In this document: positions 1 to 9,229 of the stretch, piece by piece
Position numbering within the stretch: position 1 is the first letter of the stretch
Layout: every line of letters starts with the position of its first letter
Assembly (NCBI GenBank): GCA_937124585.1
Contig: CAKZKT010000044.1
Location: 1 to 40,594 of the forward strand
From: an uncultured Anaerolineae bacterium
GTDB lineage: Bacteria; Chloroflexota; Anaerolineae; CG2-30-64-16
DNA: 40,594 nt
Direction: 5' to 3'
Position numbers and translations under genes: made by a program
Notes under the pieces: generated by a model
The model's database searches: none
What the model saw: only the letters and a program-made list of their open reading frames with translations
Told to the model about the DNA's origin: nothing

Positions 1-25
1 ATGGTGTCTGGGTTAGACAGCCACC

Positions 26-454
26 ATGATGCCATGTCTTCCGCTTCCTGTCACGTTCGACTTAGCGGAAAGTAGAGAATACAGCGCGATCGTGCATTCA
101 GCGGGCCGCCCCATGATACTGCACATGTGCGGCCACTTGCTGGGACTGCTCTCAACCCTGGCGACCCTGCCGGTCGATGGTTTCGAGGCGTTCACCACAC
201 CGCCGGTAGGCAACACGACGTTGCTAGACGGCCGCACCGCATGCCCCGACAAAGTGTTGATCGGCGGGACGAACGCCGTCCTCTGGCTGGAGTCGGCCGA
301 GCGGATCATTGCCGAGATCGAGGCCGACCTGGACGCACTGCCGCATCATCGCGGGATCATCATCAGCTCGGCTGGTATGATGCCGCCCGACTGCCGGCCG
401 GAGACGATCAAGCAGGTGTGCGACTGGGTGCACACGTATCGCGCGCGCTTGTGA
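26..454 (+). CDS. Truncated uroporphyrinogen decarboxylase (URO-D)-family fragment
   Basis: The 142 residues look like the C-terminal third of a URO-D/MtaA-type protein. Visible family elements are the strand 'AGRPMILHMCGH', then 'VDGFEAFTTPPVG' and 'DKVLIGGTNAVLW', in the usual order of the last barrel strands. Family members are normally 340-380 aa, so most of the barrel is absent. The same frame has a TAG stop at 14-16 just ahead of the first ATG, and no Shine-Dalgarno precedes that ATG. The remainder was therefore lost, or lies upstream in another frame beyond the window edge. The 3' end overlaps the convergent gene at 408 by 47 bp. A second, full-length URO-D-like gene lies at 13421-14530. 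Likely a decayed gene; substrate unknown. Confidence 0.55.
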   Translation: MMPCLPLPVTFDLAESREYSAIVHSAGRPMILHMCGHLLGLLSTLATLPVDGFEAFTTPPVGNTTLLDGRTACPDKVLIGGTNAVLWLESAERIIAEIEADLDALPHHRGIIISSAGMMPPDCRPETIKQVCDWVHTYRARL

Positions 455-3419
455 AGAGATTTTCGCCGTACAGCGCCGCGGCCGCGCGCACCTCGGCCGC
501 GGGGACAAGGCTCAACCGTGCCCGGTCGTCAGGATGCAGACGCATGAACGCGTCCCGACCGCGTTCGGTGAGGACCAACTCGGCCGAGCCGAGCCGGTTG
601 ACGGTGCGGATCAGAGTCAGGGCAAACGAATCATGCGACGAGAACAGCGGGAGACCGCGCTGCTCGAACACGCGACGCAGCAGCGAGGTCCCTGCGTCGG
701 CACTGACGCCGAATTCGACCTCTAACACATCGGAGGAGAGCAGGTAGGTGACTTCGAAACTGGCTGCCGGCTTGGCGCGCACGTAGAGGCGCTCGACAGC
801 ATCGGCGCTGTTGTGATCCGCCACACCAGCGCCCTCCTGTCCGGCGACCGGGACCAGGAGCCGCTCCGCGCTGTACTGCGCGCTGATCTCCTGCATCAGG
901 TCCGGATGATCGGCCAGCAAACGCTGTGTGGGACACAGATCTTCCGTGGCCCGCGCCGCATATTCCCTGAAAACACCTGCCAGCGCAGGCGTATCGCCAG
1001 GCGCCTGACGACGTGTAACCAAAGCCGCGGCCAGACGCCGGACCAGCCGGTTGTCCTCTGGCGCCCAGGGCGGCGCGTCGTCGCCTTCGGCACGCCACAG
1101 GGCGCGGAAACGCTCCAGGGCACGAACGCCATCGGCACTTTTCCGGCGAATGTGATCGCGCACGCTGGGCCACAGCGCCTCGTGCGTGATCGCCGCGCGC
1201 GTCGGTGCATCGCCGGCGCGACCGGCTGCCGGCGCCAGTTCCGGCCCGGCATTCACCCACCTCGTCAACTCGACCAGAGCTTCCTCGACGGCCACCTGAA
1301 GGCCTGCCAGCTCCCCGGCCAGCTGCGCGTAGGCGCGAAACAGGCCGCGTTGGAGCAAGCGAGTCGCCAGGCGGGAAAGAGCTTCCTGCGCCAACGCGAT
1401 GCGCTGCTGCTTCAACTGCCGCAATCGCCCAACTGTCGCTCTCCAGGCGGCTATGCCCAGCCCGATCAGGACGGCGGCAAGGCCGATCACCAGCACGATG
1501 CGACCCTCGCGTCCCAGCGCAACGTCGCGTTGCAACAGGAGCGCGGCGGCCAGCCCCAACGCGGCCAGCCAGGCCGCTGCCAGAACGCGCAACCAGCGAA
1601 TCATCACCTGCCGCCGACTCGAAACGAAGCCTGTGAAGGCCAGCTGCCACACATATAGCCGGCTCCGATAGGCCTCATCCTCCTCCTCGGCCGCGGCGAG
1701 CGCCGGCTGGAGATCGCGCAGCAACGCCGCCACCACGTCGAGCCAGCTCGCCAGCCGCGCGCGCGCCTGGAGGATGCCGTCCGGCGCGCGACGCATGTCG
1801 GCCACGATCTGCCCGGTCGCCAGGGCGGCCGCCTTCGGTACCACCCCAGGGTGTGCATGGCCGCTCGCCATATCGGCAGCCGGCCGATCTGCGCTGCCGG
1901 CCGCGGGCAGATGGCACGCCTCGCCATCGCCGCCATCGGCGGCCAGACCCCAGGCGACCTGTGCCGCCCGATCCACTGCCTCGATCTCGGTCGTGATCGC
2001 GGCCGCGCGGCGCTCCAGGAGCTCCAGCCAGCGCTGCGGCTCGTGGGCCGCGCGCAATTCGCCGACGTCAATCTGCACCAGGAGACGGCTTGCCGCGACC
2101 TGCAGCGCGGGCGGCCACCCCAGGGCGAATCGCTCGGCCACCGGTTCACAGAGAGCCGTGCCGCCGGCGTCCAGGAATCGACGCACCAGCGCGGCCGGCG
2201 TTGCGCCCAGTGCCTGCAGATCGGCCCGCATCGTGGCCGGCTGCGGCCCGGCGGCCAGCACGGCCTGGCGGATCACCGCCTTCTGTTCCTCCTCGATGGC
2301 CGCGGCGACATACTCCGCGAGCGGGACATAGTCGCTGGCTGCGCCCACCACACTGTAAGTCGGTCGGTCGGCCGCCATTTCCGGGCCCAGGGAGCGCTCG
2401 ATGTGGCCGAGGCCATCCGCCGTCAAAAATGCTTCGACGGTGTTTCCGACCAGGACTGCCAAATCGAAGGCGCTCTCGGCCAGCGCCTGGTTGCTCTTCT
2501 CGCGATCAACCAGATACACCGCATCGAAAAGCCGTCGGCCGATGCGTTCCGTCCACGCGTCCCCACCGCAATGGGTGAGCAAACGCGCCAGAAAACTCGC
2601 ATGGTCATCCTGGCCGGCAGCGCCGGTCAGTGCCTCCAGCTCGCGGAGCGCCATGTGTACCGTCGCCTCTTCGATGGTCCGGTCATCGCCCGGCGCAAAG
2701 GAAGCCGTGGAGAAGAAGGCAATCATCCTGGACACATGGCGTCGGCTGAACCTTTCCGCCAGTTCCGCCATCACCGGCCACACCAGGGCCGATGTCCGCG
2801 GCTCGCCCAGTGCCGCGATCACGTAGATCGTGGTCTGCACGAACGGGTCACGGGTCTGCATGCTGTCCAGGCGGGTGGGATCCACGACCTGGTTCAACAG
2901 CGTGCGCACGATTGGCCCGGCTGCTGCGATGCCGGCCTGAAACACATCGCCGCGCGCGATCGGCCACGCGGATGAGCCATCGCCTCGGGGCGAGAGGCCG
3001 ACCACCGCCAGGGGCTGGACGTACCCATCAGCGCGGACGCGTTGCAGCAGGGAGGCGCCGATCCGTTCGGCGTGGGTGAGGCCCGATGCCGTTGCCGGCG
3101 TCGTCTCGGTCGCGATGGCCGCCAGCTGTCGCTCCAGATAGAAGGGTGCCGGATACCGGGTGGGGTTCGGCTGCAGGACGTGGAACGATGTCGCGGCCGA
3201 AGCCGGGGCCATCTCGGGCAGAATCGCCGCAAAGGCCGTCAACCGATCCAGGTCAGGCAGCTCGCGGCCATTTCCGGCGATCTCGCGCGCCTCCTGGATC
3301 AGGCGCAGGCGGGGCCACAGGTGGAGCATGGCCTGCAAACCCCAGCCGCCGAAACAGAGGACAGCCGCTCTGGTGCGAGCGTATGCCCCGTGGTTGCGAG
3401 CATGGATAGATGCAAGCAT
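408..3419 (-). CDS. Large two-TM membrane protein, apparently a degenerate tubulin-like paralogue
   Basis: Encodes 1003 aa. The start is the ATG at 3419, which has AGGAGGG upstream and lies 22 bp after the tubulin-like gene; longer starts run into that gene. Residues 19-42 ('VLCFGGWGLQAMLHLWPRL') line up with the 'TLVIGLGGSGVN' N-terminus of the neighbouring tubulin-like protein. Residues 198-211 ('IYVIAALGEPRTSA') occupy the place of its 'IYIVSSLCGGTGAG' G-box, but the glycine signature is gone. The following blocks 'MIAFFSTASFAPGDD', 'ALRELEAL' and 'FDAVYLVDREKSNQAL' also match in order. Two hydrophobic segments at about 606-628 and 638-657 are followed by a likely coiled coil and a C-terminal region of unknown fold. 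I infer a non-GTPase, membrane-anchored partner of the tubulin-like protein. The family is not one I recognise by name. Confidence 0.8.
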   Translation of the reverse strand: MLASIHARNHGAYARTRAAVLCFGGWGLQAMLHLWPRLRLIQEAREIAGNGRELPDLDRLTAFAAILPEMAPASAATSFHVLQPNPTRYPAPFYLERQLAAIATETTPATASGLTHAERIGASLLQRVRADGYVQPLAVVGLSPRGDGSSAWPIARGDVFQAGIAAAGPIVRTLLNQVVDPTRLDSMQTRDPFVQTTIYVIAALGEPRTSALVWPVMAELAERFSRRHVSRMIAFFSTASFAPGDDRTIEEATVHMALRELEALTGAAGQDDHASFLARLLTHCGGDAWTERIGRRLFDAVYLVDREKSNQALAESAFDLAVLVGNTVEAFLTADGLGHIERSLGPEMAADRPTYSVVGAASDYVPLAEYVAAAIEEEQKAVIRQAVLAAGPQPATMRADLQALGATPAALVRRFLDAGGTALCEPVAERFALGWPPALQVAASRLLVQIDVGELRAAHEPQRWLELLERRAAAITTEIEAVDRAAQVAWGLAADGGDGEACHLPAAGSADRPAADMASGHAHPGVVPKAAALATGQIVADMRRAPDGILQARARLASWLDVVAALLRDLQPALAAAEEEDEAYRSRLYVWQLAFTGFVSSRRQVMIRWLRVLAAAWLAALGLAAALLLQRDVALGREGRIVLVIGLAAVLIGLGIAAWRATVGRLRQLKQQRIALAQEALSRLATRLLQRGLFRAYAQLAGELAGLQVAVEEALVELTRWVNAGPELAPAAGRAGDAPTRAAITHEALWPSVRDHIRRKSADGVRALERFRALWRAEGDDAPPWAPEDNRLVRRLAAALVTRRQAPGDTPALAGVFREYAARATEDLCPTQRLLADHPDLMQEISAQYSAERLLVPVAGQEGAGVADHNSADAVERLYVRAKPAASFEVTYLLSSDVLEVEFGVSADAGTSLLRRVFEQRGLPLFSSHDSFALTLIRTVNRLGSAELVLTERGRDAFMRLHPDDRARLSLVPAAEVRAAAALYGENLFTSARDTCAPSRTPA

Positions 3420-3441
3420 AGGTTGGCTGCTCCCTCCTGTC

Positions 3442-5919
3442 TCAGGCGGTCGGGCCGCTGCCCGGCGACCGTTGCCGGGAAGTGGCCGCCCGTCCAAGCC
3501 CCAATGCATTGAGCGCGTCAGCGCCGGCGGCAGGCACGTACACCTCGGGGAAATCCACCCAATCCGCCTGCACGTGCAGCGTTCGGCGGTCGAATTCGCC
3601 GCCCGCATAGTGCTTGTAGAGATCGGGCATGCTGCGCAGCTGCACCAGGGGCAGGCCATGGACGATGTGACAGGCGTCAATGCGGTTGGCGTCGCCGGTA
3701 GGCACCCACTCGAAATCGTCATAGCCGCGCATCGCCTGGCGAAATGCGGTGTTCACCTCTTCGGCCAGTGCAGAGGGCGTCGCGACGACCCGAACGTGCT
3801 CCTCGTTGGCCTCGGTGTAGGGATAGGTGTCGCCATCTACGGCGAGGTGCGGCGCCATGCGTTTGAAGAGCTGGGCGAGCCGATAGTTGGCCGGTCGGTG
3901 CTCGCCGTCCTGCTGAGCCTGCACGACATTGCGCAGGTCGAACGCCTCTGTCAGCTCCTGGCGCAGAGTCGCCAGGTCGGGATCTTCGGCGAACCGCTGT
4001 TCCAGCACTGTCCTGAGCGCACTGGCGCTCACCGACGCGTTGGCGCGCGCGTTTTCCGGCGTGAGGTAGGCGAACACATAATCGCACAAGGCATCCAGAA
4101 GCAGACGCCAGCGCGTGATCGCGCCATCGGCTTCGGAGACCGGTTTGTCCAGCAGCGCCGCCGTCACCCGGATGTAGGTGTCCAGCATCTCCTCGTTAAC
4201 GGCGCCCGTCTCCAGATCATAGTATGTGTTCGTGTCCTCGTCGCCCTGGCGACGAAGCGGATGCACCCGTTCCGCGGCCTCGGCGGTATGGCGCATGGCG
4301 GCGTCCCTTGCCTCGTGCAGATCCTCTTCCAGCCGATCGAGCTGGCGCTCCCAATCGCGCGCCAACGCGCGCAGCGCGGCGAGCACGGCTCGCCACGTGT
4401 CCAGCCGCGCCTGGAACATGAGCCACTTCTGACGGGCGATCTCGATTTCGGCCAGCGCCGCGGCCGCGGTGAACAGCTGCTTGATCAACCCCGGCCGCTT
4501 CACCTCGCTGACTTCCTCGAAAGGCAGCTGACGGGGATGGGCCAGGTCTTCACGGCTCAATTCGGCATTGGCCTCATCCAGCGTCAAGCGGTGGAGAAGG
4601 TAACGCAGGCCCCGCAGGCCATAGGTCGGCAGCAGACCGCGCATGGCGTCGGAAACGATGGCGGTGAAGCCCAACCAGCGGCCGGCGCCTTGTGCCACAT
4701 CCTCGGCCAGCCCTTTGAGGTCTTCGTGGGTCATCTGATAGCGCGCAAACTCCGCCTGCAGTGCATCGCGCAGCGCCAGGTACTCCGTCCACAGTTGATC
4801 TTCGACCGGCTCCTCGCCGCCTTCGCCGGTCAGCAGGGCCTCGATAGCCCAGTACGATGCCACAGATGTGAAATAACGCCACAGGGCTTTCTGCGGCATG
4901 ACCAGCGCCGATGTGCTGAAGGCGCTGTAGGACAGATAGCGTTGTCGGCTGTCGGCCACTTCGGCCGTGCGCTCCTCGGTCACGTTGACATCGAGCCCCA
5001 GGATGCGCTGGTTCAGGTGCGACATGGACATCAGGTGGATCAGATGCGCGATCATCTGCTCCGCCTGTTTTTTGTTGGACAGCGTCCGGCCGTCGGCGTT
5101 GGTCCGTTCGACGAGGAAGATCCGATCCAGGGCCCGATACTTCGTGGTGGGCATCGGCGTTTTCTCGCTCGGATAGAGCGCTCGGAAGTCCTGGTTCTCG
5201 TGGAAGTGGTTCAACTCCTTCAAAGCGGCGTAGGCGTTGGCCTGGATGCGCCGCCGCTGCAGGTCGCTGCGAATTTCGCTCTCGAAGGTGGAGGGCATGA
5301 GGAAGATGCCGATGATGCTCGCACTCGAGCCCACCTCCTGGCGCACGCGGTGGATCACGTCGAGGAACATGCCGGCGCCCGTCCCGCCGCACAGCGAGGA
5401 GACGATATAGATCAACTGATGGTCGGCTGCGACCGGGAAGCCGCGCTCTTCGGCCTCCTGGATGGAGGCCAGCTGCCGCGTGGCGCGCAGCTTATCGGTC
5501 ATCAGCGTCTTGAAGGTCACATAGTTGCGGAAGAACGCCAGGCGGCCAATGGGCCGCAACTGCCGCGCGCCGTTGTGGATGTAGCCGAGCGGGAGATCAT
5601 GCGCGTCCCACTGCCACCAATCCAGATAGGGCGCGTGATTCTGTCGGTTCTGCACCAGCCGCGTGGCGTCGAACTTGCCGAGGAAAGCATACTCGTGCGA
5701 GTAGAGGGGTTCCTCGTCCGATGGGTTGACGAGCGGCTCTGTGTCCACGGCCAGTACCTGGAGCACGGCCGGCAAGTCGGTGAAGTCGCCCTGCTCGCCG
5801 GCGCGCCATGTCTTCAGGAATCGTCTTTTGACATAGCGCACCACATTCACACCGCTCCCACCCAGCCCGATCACGAGGGTAGGATAGATAGTTGGTTTCG
5901 CTTCGAACATGGCATTCAT
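3442..5919 (-). CDS. Tubulin-like (FtsZ/tubulin superfamily) GTPase
   Basis: Encodes 825 aa of the bacterial 'tubulin-like protein' family (Tubulin_2 type). The N-terminal strand-loop is 'VIGLGGSGVN' (residues 16-25), followed by 'LAVDTE' (56-61). The tubulin/FtsZ signature is 'SLCGGTGAGMF' at 175-185, matching the GGGTG(S/T)G phosphate loop of the superfamily. After it come 'IIGIFLMPSTFES' and 'DRIFLVERTNADG', then a long, mostly helical C-terminal half with no membrane segment, so the protein is probably cytoplasmic. Two starts are possible: ATG 5919 (used here) or the ATG three codons later at 5910, which is better spaced from GAAGGATG. It lies 15 bp after the vWA gene and 22 bp before its apparent degenerate paralogue. 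The family has been linked by genome context to vWA proteins and membrane remodelling. GTPase activity is inferred. Confidence 0.88.
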   Translation of the reverse strand: MNAMFEAKPTIYPTLVIGLGGSGVNVVRYVKRRFLKTWRAGEQGDFTDLPAVLQVLAVDTEPLVNPSDEEPLYSHEYAFLGKFDATRLVQNRQNHAPYLDWWQWDAHDLPLGYIHNGARQLRPIGRLAFFRNYVTFKTLMTDKLRATRQLASIQEAEERGFPVAADHQLIYIVSSLCGGTGAGMFLDVIHRVRQEVGSSASIIGIFLMPSTFESEIRSDLQRRRIQANAYAALKELNHFHENQDFRALYPSEKTPMPTTKYRALDRIFLVERTNADGRTLSNKKQAEQMIAHLIHLMSMSHLNQRILGLDVNVTEERTAEVADSRQRYLSYSAFSTSALVMPQKALWRYFTSVASYWAIEALLTGEGGEEPVEDQLWTEYLALRDALQAEFARYQMTHEDLKGLAEDVAQGAGRWLGFTAIVSDAMRGLLPTYGLRGLRYLLHRLTLDEANAELSREDLAHPRQLPFEEVSEVKRPGLIKQLFTAAAALAEIEIARQKWLMFQARLDTWRAVLAALRALARDWERQLDRLEEDLHEARDAAMRHTAEAAERVHPLRRQGDEDTNTYYDLETGAVNEEMLDTYIRVTAALLDKPVSEADGAITRWRLLLDALCDYVFAYLTPENARANASVSASALRTVLEQRFAEDPDLATLRQELTEAFDLRNVVQAQQDGEHRPANYRLAQLFKRMAPHLAVDGDTYPYTEANEEHVRVVATPSALAEEVNTAFRQAMRGYDDFEWVPTGDANRIDACHIVHGLPLVQLRSMPDLYKHYAGGEFDRRTLHVQADWVDFPEVYVPAAGADALNALGLGRAATSRQRSPGSGPTA

Positions 5920-5934
5920 CCTTCGATCCTGAAG

Positions 5935-8900
5935 TTATTTCGGAAGGGTAGGCCGCGTTGCTTTGGCGCGGCGCTGGGGCGGAGGAACCGGCGCGGTGGC
6001 CGGTCTGACCGCCGATGTGGCGGGCGCAGCCGTATCCTTTTTGCCGACGGCTGACTGCGTCTGGCGCTGGGGAATGCGATATCCCTGGCCGCCGGACGCC
6101 ATGGCCGGCCTGGAGCTGCGGCCCTGCCTGGCCCACCTCGCCGGTCCTGCGCTCTGCCTCGCCGCAGCTGCCGGCAGCGCGGCCGGCGCGGCCGTCCACG
6201 CCTGCGGGCCGGCCCGACGCATCAGGCGCTCAATGCTGGCATCTTTGCGGCGCTTCCATATCAGGACAACCAGCAGCAGTGGGATCACGATAGACAGTGG
6301 AATCGTCACGATGCCGGGCAACCACAATCGGTAGAAAGGCTGCACATAACGCTGATACAGGCTGGGGTTGTGCAGGCGGAAGCGGACTTCCTGGATTTGC
6401 GACCCCGGCAGGCCGACGACCTGCAGCTTCAGGATGCCGCTATAGTCGGCACCCCCCAACCAGCGCGCCAGCGAAGAAGCATAGGGCAGGGATTTGCGCA
6501 CCAGGAGCTCTATGGGCACGTGATACTCGTTGACGGCATCGGCCGACTGCACAGCCGACGCGGCGACCAGATCGAGCTCATTGCGGCCGATCACGATGTT
6601 GGCCTGTTCGGTTGCGGCCTGGAGATCGGACAGCTGCAGCGAGAAGGGCGGCTTGCCCGTGTAGCGCACCACCAGCGTCGCGCTCGCGCGCTCGCCGGCC
6701 TTGCCCAGGCTGCCCATGTTGGCGACGGACACATTGGCGCGTCCTTGCCGAACGCCCGTGATCTCCCACTCGACTGCCGGGATCACCAGATGCCACGACA
6801 GCGGCGTGGCCGGGCTGACGTCGTAATCTTCGGTGGGGCCGCGCAGCGCCAGCGTCCCCGTACAGGTCTGCGGCGCGATGGGCTCCGAGCTGCGGAGCGT
6901 CAGCGGCAGCCGATAGGCCTGGCCGTACGCCTCGGGCGGCCCGGCGATCAGATCCAGGCCGGGACATGAGCCGGAGATCGGCTCGACTTTCAGGTTGAAG
7001 GGCGCCTCATCGAACGCCACCGGCACGTAAACCGTTTCGTTCACGCGGAAGTTGGGAGAAGTGTCGAAGGTGACCGCGCCGAAGTCAACAGCGGCGGTTG
7101 CGATCTGTGCGACCGGCCGCGGCAGGTTCAGGCTCACCGGGATAGGCGCCGGCAGGCGAACGTTACGGCCAGCAGCCGGCTTGTCGGTTGCAAAGCTGAG
7201 CAGTCCTTCATAAACACCGGGCCGCAGCCCCGCCGGCAACGCGATCTGCAAGGACGCCGGCTGTTCTCCGGCGCCGCTGATCCTGGCGGTGAAGTTCACC
7301 TGCACATCAGAGACCGGCTTGTTGTCGTTGGTGCGGGTGAGCGCAATAGTGGCCCACAGCTGGCCCAGGTCTTCGGCGGCCCCGGCGACGATCGTAATCG
7401 GCCAGCCGCCGGCGGGCTGCGTCTTCAGGTTCAGGGTGGGCGGCAACCCGCGCAGATAGACCGCCGGCGCGATCGCCAGGTTGCTCTCCGCCCAATCGCC
7501 GAACAGCGCGCCGCCGACGCGCCCCCGCAACAGGAAGCGGATGGTGTAAGTATGGCCGCTTTCGCGCTTGAAGGCCTGCGCTGAATCGGTGCATTCGCGG
7601 CCCACGCAGGTCATCGGCGCTGAATAGACCAGTCTGCCGTTCTGAGTTTCATCCCGGACATAGACCATCGCTTGCAGATCGGCGACCTCGGCACCGGGAC
7701 CAAAGCCGACTTTCAGCGGGCAGGATTCATCTGGCAGACAGGCGGCGTCGGTGGCAGGGGCCAGCACCAGCGCGGTCGGCAGCTCGGCGCGCGTTGCGAC
7801 GCGAAATGTGCGTCGGATTTGCAGCGGGCCGGCATCCTCGCCCACTTGCAGGGTGAGGTCTCCCGGCCCCGGCAGAATGGTCCAACGCAGGGGATCGCCC
7901 GGCGCGAAGGGTTCAAGGTACGTCATGTCGTTCAGTTTGAGCGGTTCGCTGCTGCCAGGCCCGGCGACCCTCGCCACAATCAGCACCGGTTTGCCCGCCG
8001 GCGCGTAATGCGGCGCGACCGCGCTGCCGGGCGTCGCCGGCGGCGGGTAGACCAGCTCGGGCACGGTCGCCGTTTGGGCTACCACGAAGCTGCTGTCGCC
8101 CTTCGTGGTCATCGTCCACACGCCGGCCGCCAGTTTGCCGGCTTCCACGACGTTCATCAGGATGTTGGAGTCCTGAAACGCGCGCGAGACTGTTTCCGGA
8201 TTCCCGTTGCGCTTGAGGGCGATCAGACCGCCGTTCTCCGCAACGAGGATCAGCTGCTGTGCGCCGTGCGCCTCTCGGATCGTGAACTCGATGTCGCCGG
8301 CCGCGTTGCGCCGATCAACGACGTGCAGGTCGGGCTTCATCCTGGCGAAGACAGCGCTGAATATTTGGAGCAGTTCCTGGGCCGTCTTGGCTTTATCGGG
8401 CACTTTGCCCATCGTGCGCTTGACGAAGCTGTCGTCGGGACAGCCGGCCTTCTCGTTGCAGAGGAAGATCGGAAACACTTGCGCGCCGAGTTGCTCGAGC
8501 TCAGTCATCGCATGCTGGGTGGCCTGGTCTTGCGAACGCGGGCCCTCTTGCGTGGGGACGCCATCGGTGAGGAGGATCACGTAGCGCGGTCGCGGCGGCC
8601 CAGAGGCGGCCTTCAGGATCTGCACGGCGCGGCCCATGCCCAGGTCAATGCGGGTATAGCCGCCGGCTCGAGTGTAATCGTCGGGAGGCTGAACGGTGGC
8701 GAGGAGAGATTGTCGGTTGTTGCGGGGGCCAAGCGGCTGCAAGCGGCCGATCAGGTCTTGCGTTTCCGCGTTGAAGCGCACGATCGCCACGCGGTCTTCA
8801 GCGTCGGCCAGTTGCATCAACAGGCGCGCCGCGCTGTACCGCAGATCGTAGGGATCGCTGGGCGGATTTTCGGCAGGACGACAGTTATCACGGCGCGGAG

Positions 8901-9078
8901 CATCGGACCATGGCCAGCAAGTCGCCATGCTCCCCGAGTCGTCCAGCACGATCACAACGTCAATCCCGATGGCCGCCGGCGTTGCTTCTTCGGCGTGCGC
9001 ACCCCCGGAAGAAGCCAATAACAAAATGATCCCGCCAACCAGCACGAAGAATAGTCGGGATATATTCGTTTTTGTCAT
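5935..9078 (-). CDS. Secreted vWA-domain protein with C-terminal membrane anchor
   Basis: Encodes 1047 aa from ATG 9078, which has AGGA nine bases upstream and opens directly into a signal peptide (K3, hydrophobic core about 8-24, 'GAHAEE' cleavage region near 27-30). The vWA domain follows with an intact MIDAS: 'VLDDSGSM' supplies D46, S48 and S50, 'GGYTRID' supplies T142, and 'LLTDGVPT' supplies D172. An unusual Cys/Pro-rich insert follows the first MIDAS motif ('CWPWSDAPRRDNCRP'). Several Ig-like or beta-sandwich modules occupy about 290-900. One transmembrane helix at about 918-942 ends in 'WKRRKD', and an Ala/Pro-rich basic tail of about 100 residues faces the cytoplasm. It is the first gene of the operon with the tubulin-like proteins, so it could link an extracellular metal-dependent adhesion domain to a cytoplasmic filament. 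Confidence 0.88.
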   Translation of the reverse strand: MTKTNISRLFFVLVGGIILLLASSGGAHAEEATPAAIGIDVVIVLDDSGSMATCWPWSDAPRRDNCRPAENPPSDPYDLRYSAARLLMQLADAEDRVAIVRFNAETQDLIGRLQPLGPRNNRQSLLATVQPPDDYTRAGGYTRIDLGMGRAVQILKAASGPPRPRYVILLTDGVPTQEGPRSQDQATQHAMTELEQLGAQVFPIFLCNEKAGCPDDSFVKRTMGKVPDKAKTAQELLQIFSAVFARMKPDLHVVDRRNAAGDIEFTIREAHGAQQLILVAENGGLIALKRNGNPETVSRAFQDSNILMNVVEAGKLAAGVWTMTTKGDSSFVVAQTATVPELVYPPPATPGSAVAPHYAPAGKPVLIVARVAGPGSSEPLKLNDMTYLEPFAPGDPLRWTILPGPGDLTLQVGEDAGPLQIRRTFRVATRAELPTALVLAPATDAACLPDESCPLKVGFGPGAEVADLQAMVYVRDETQNGRLVYSAPMTCVGRECTDSAQAFKRESGHTYTIRFLLRGRVGGALFGDWAESNLAIAPAVYLRGLPPTLNLKTQPAGGWPITIVAGAAEDLGQLWATIALTRTNDNKPVSDVQVNFTARISGAGEQPASLQIALPAGLRPGVYEGLLSFATDKPAAGRNVRLPAPIPVSLNLPRPVAQIATAAVDFGAVTFDTSPNFRVNETVYVPVAFDEAPFNLKVEPISGSCPGLDLIAGPPEAYGQAYRLPLTLRSSEPIAPQTCTGTLALRGPTEDYDVSPATPLSWHLVIPAVEWEITGVRQGRANVSVANMGSLGKAGERASATLVVRYTGKPPFSLQLSDLQAATEQANIVIGRNELDLVAASAVQSADAVNEYHVPIELLVRKSLPYASSLARWLGGADYSGILKLQVVGLPGSQIQEVRFRLHNPSLYQRYVQPFYRLWLPGIVTIPLSIVIPLLLVVLIWKRRKDASIERLMRRAGPQAWTAAPAALPAAAARQSAGPARWARQGRSSRPAMASGGQGYRIPQRQTQSAVGKKDTAAPATSAVRPATAPVPPPQRRAKATRPTLPK

Positions 9079-9193
9079 CGGTATCGGTCCTGTTTGCTCG
9101 AATGTGCGAATGCTACTAATAGACACAAAATAAGTGCAAGAAGCGCACGAAGCTCACAGAACCGATCAAGAAATCAATATAGTGCAAAGATGA

Positions 9194-9221
9194 AAAATAT
9201 GCAAATTCGCCGTGTTGTCAA
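9194..9221 (-). promoter_or_regulatory. Promoter of the vWA/tubulin-like operon
   Basis: On the minus strand an exact -35 TTGACA (9216-9221) is followed after 16 bp by TATTTT (9194-9199). It lies 9 bp beyond the stop of the preceding gene and gives a leader of about 110 nt before the vWA start at 9078. The surrounding 9080-9215 is conspicuously AT-rich for this genome. Confidence 0.6.
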
Positions 9222-9229
9222 CAGGCTCC

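Noticed and set aside
3160-6054. Long open frame on the + strand opposite the tubulin-like gene (and others at 9212-11245, 15015-16193, 33852-35210)
   Set aside because: They are antisense shadows of G+C-rich coding regions. They show no family motifs, while the minus-strand frames carry clear domains and SD sequences.
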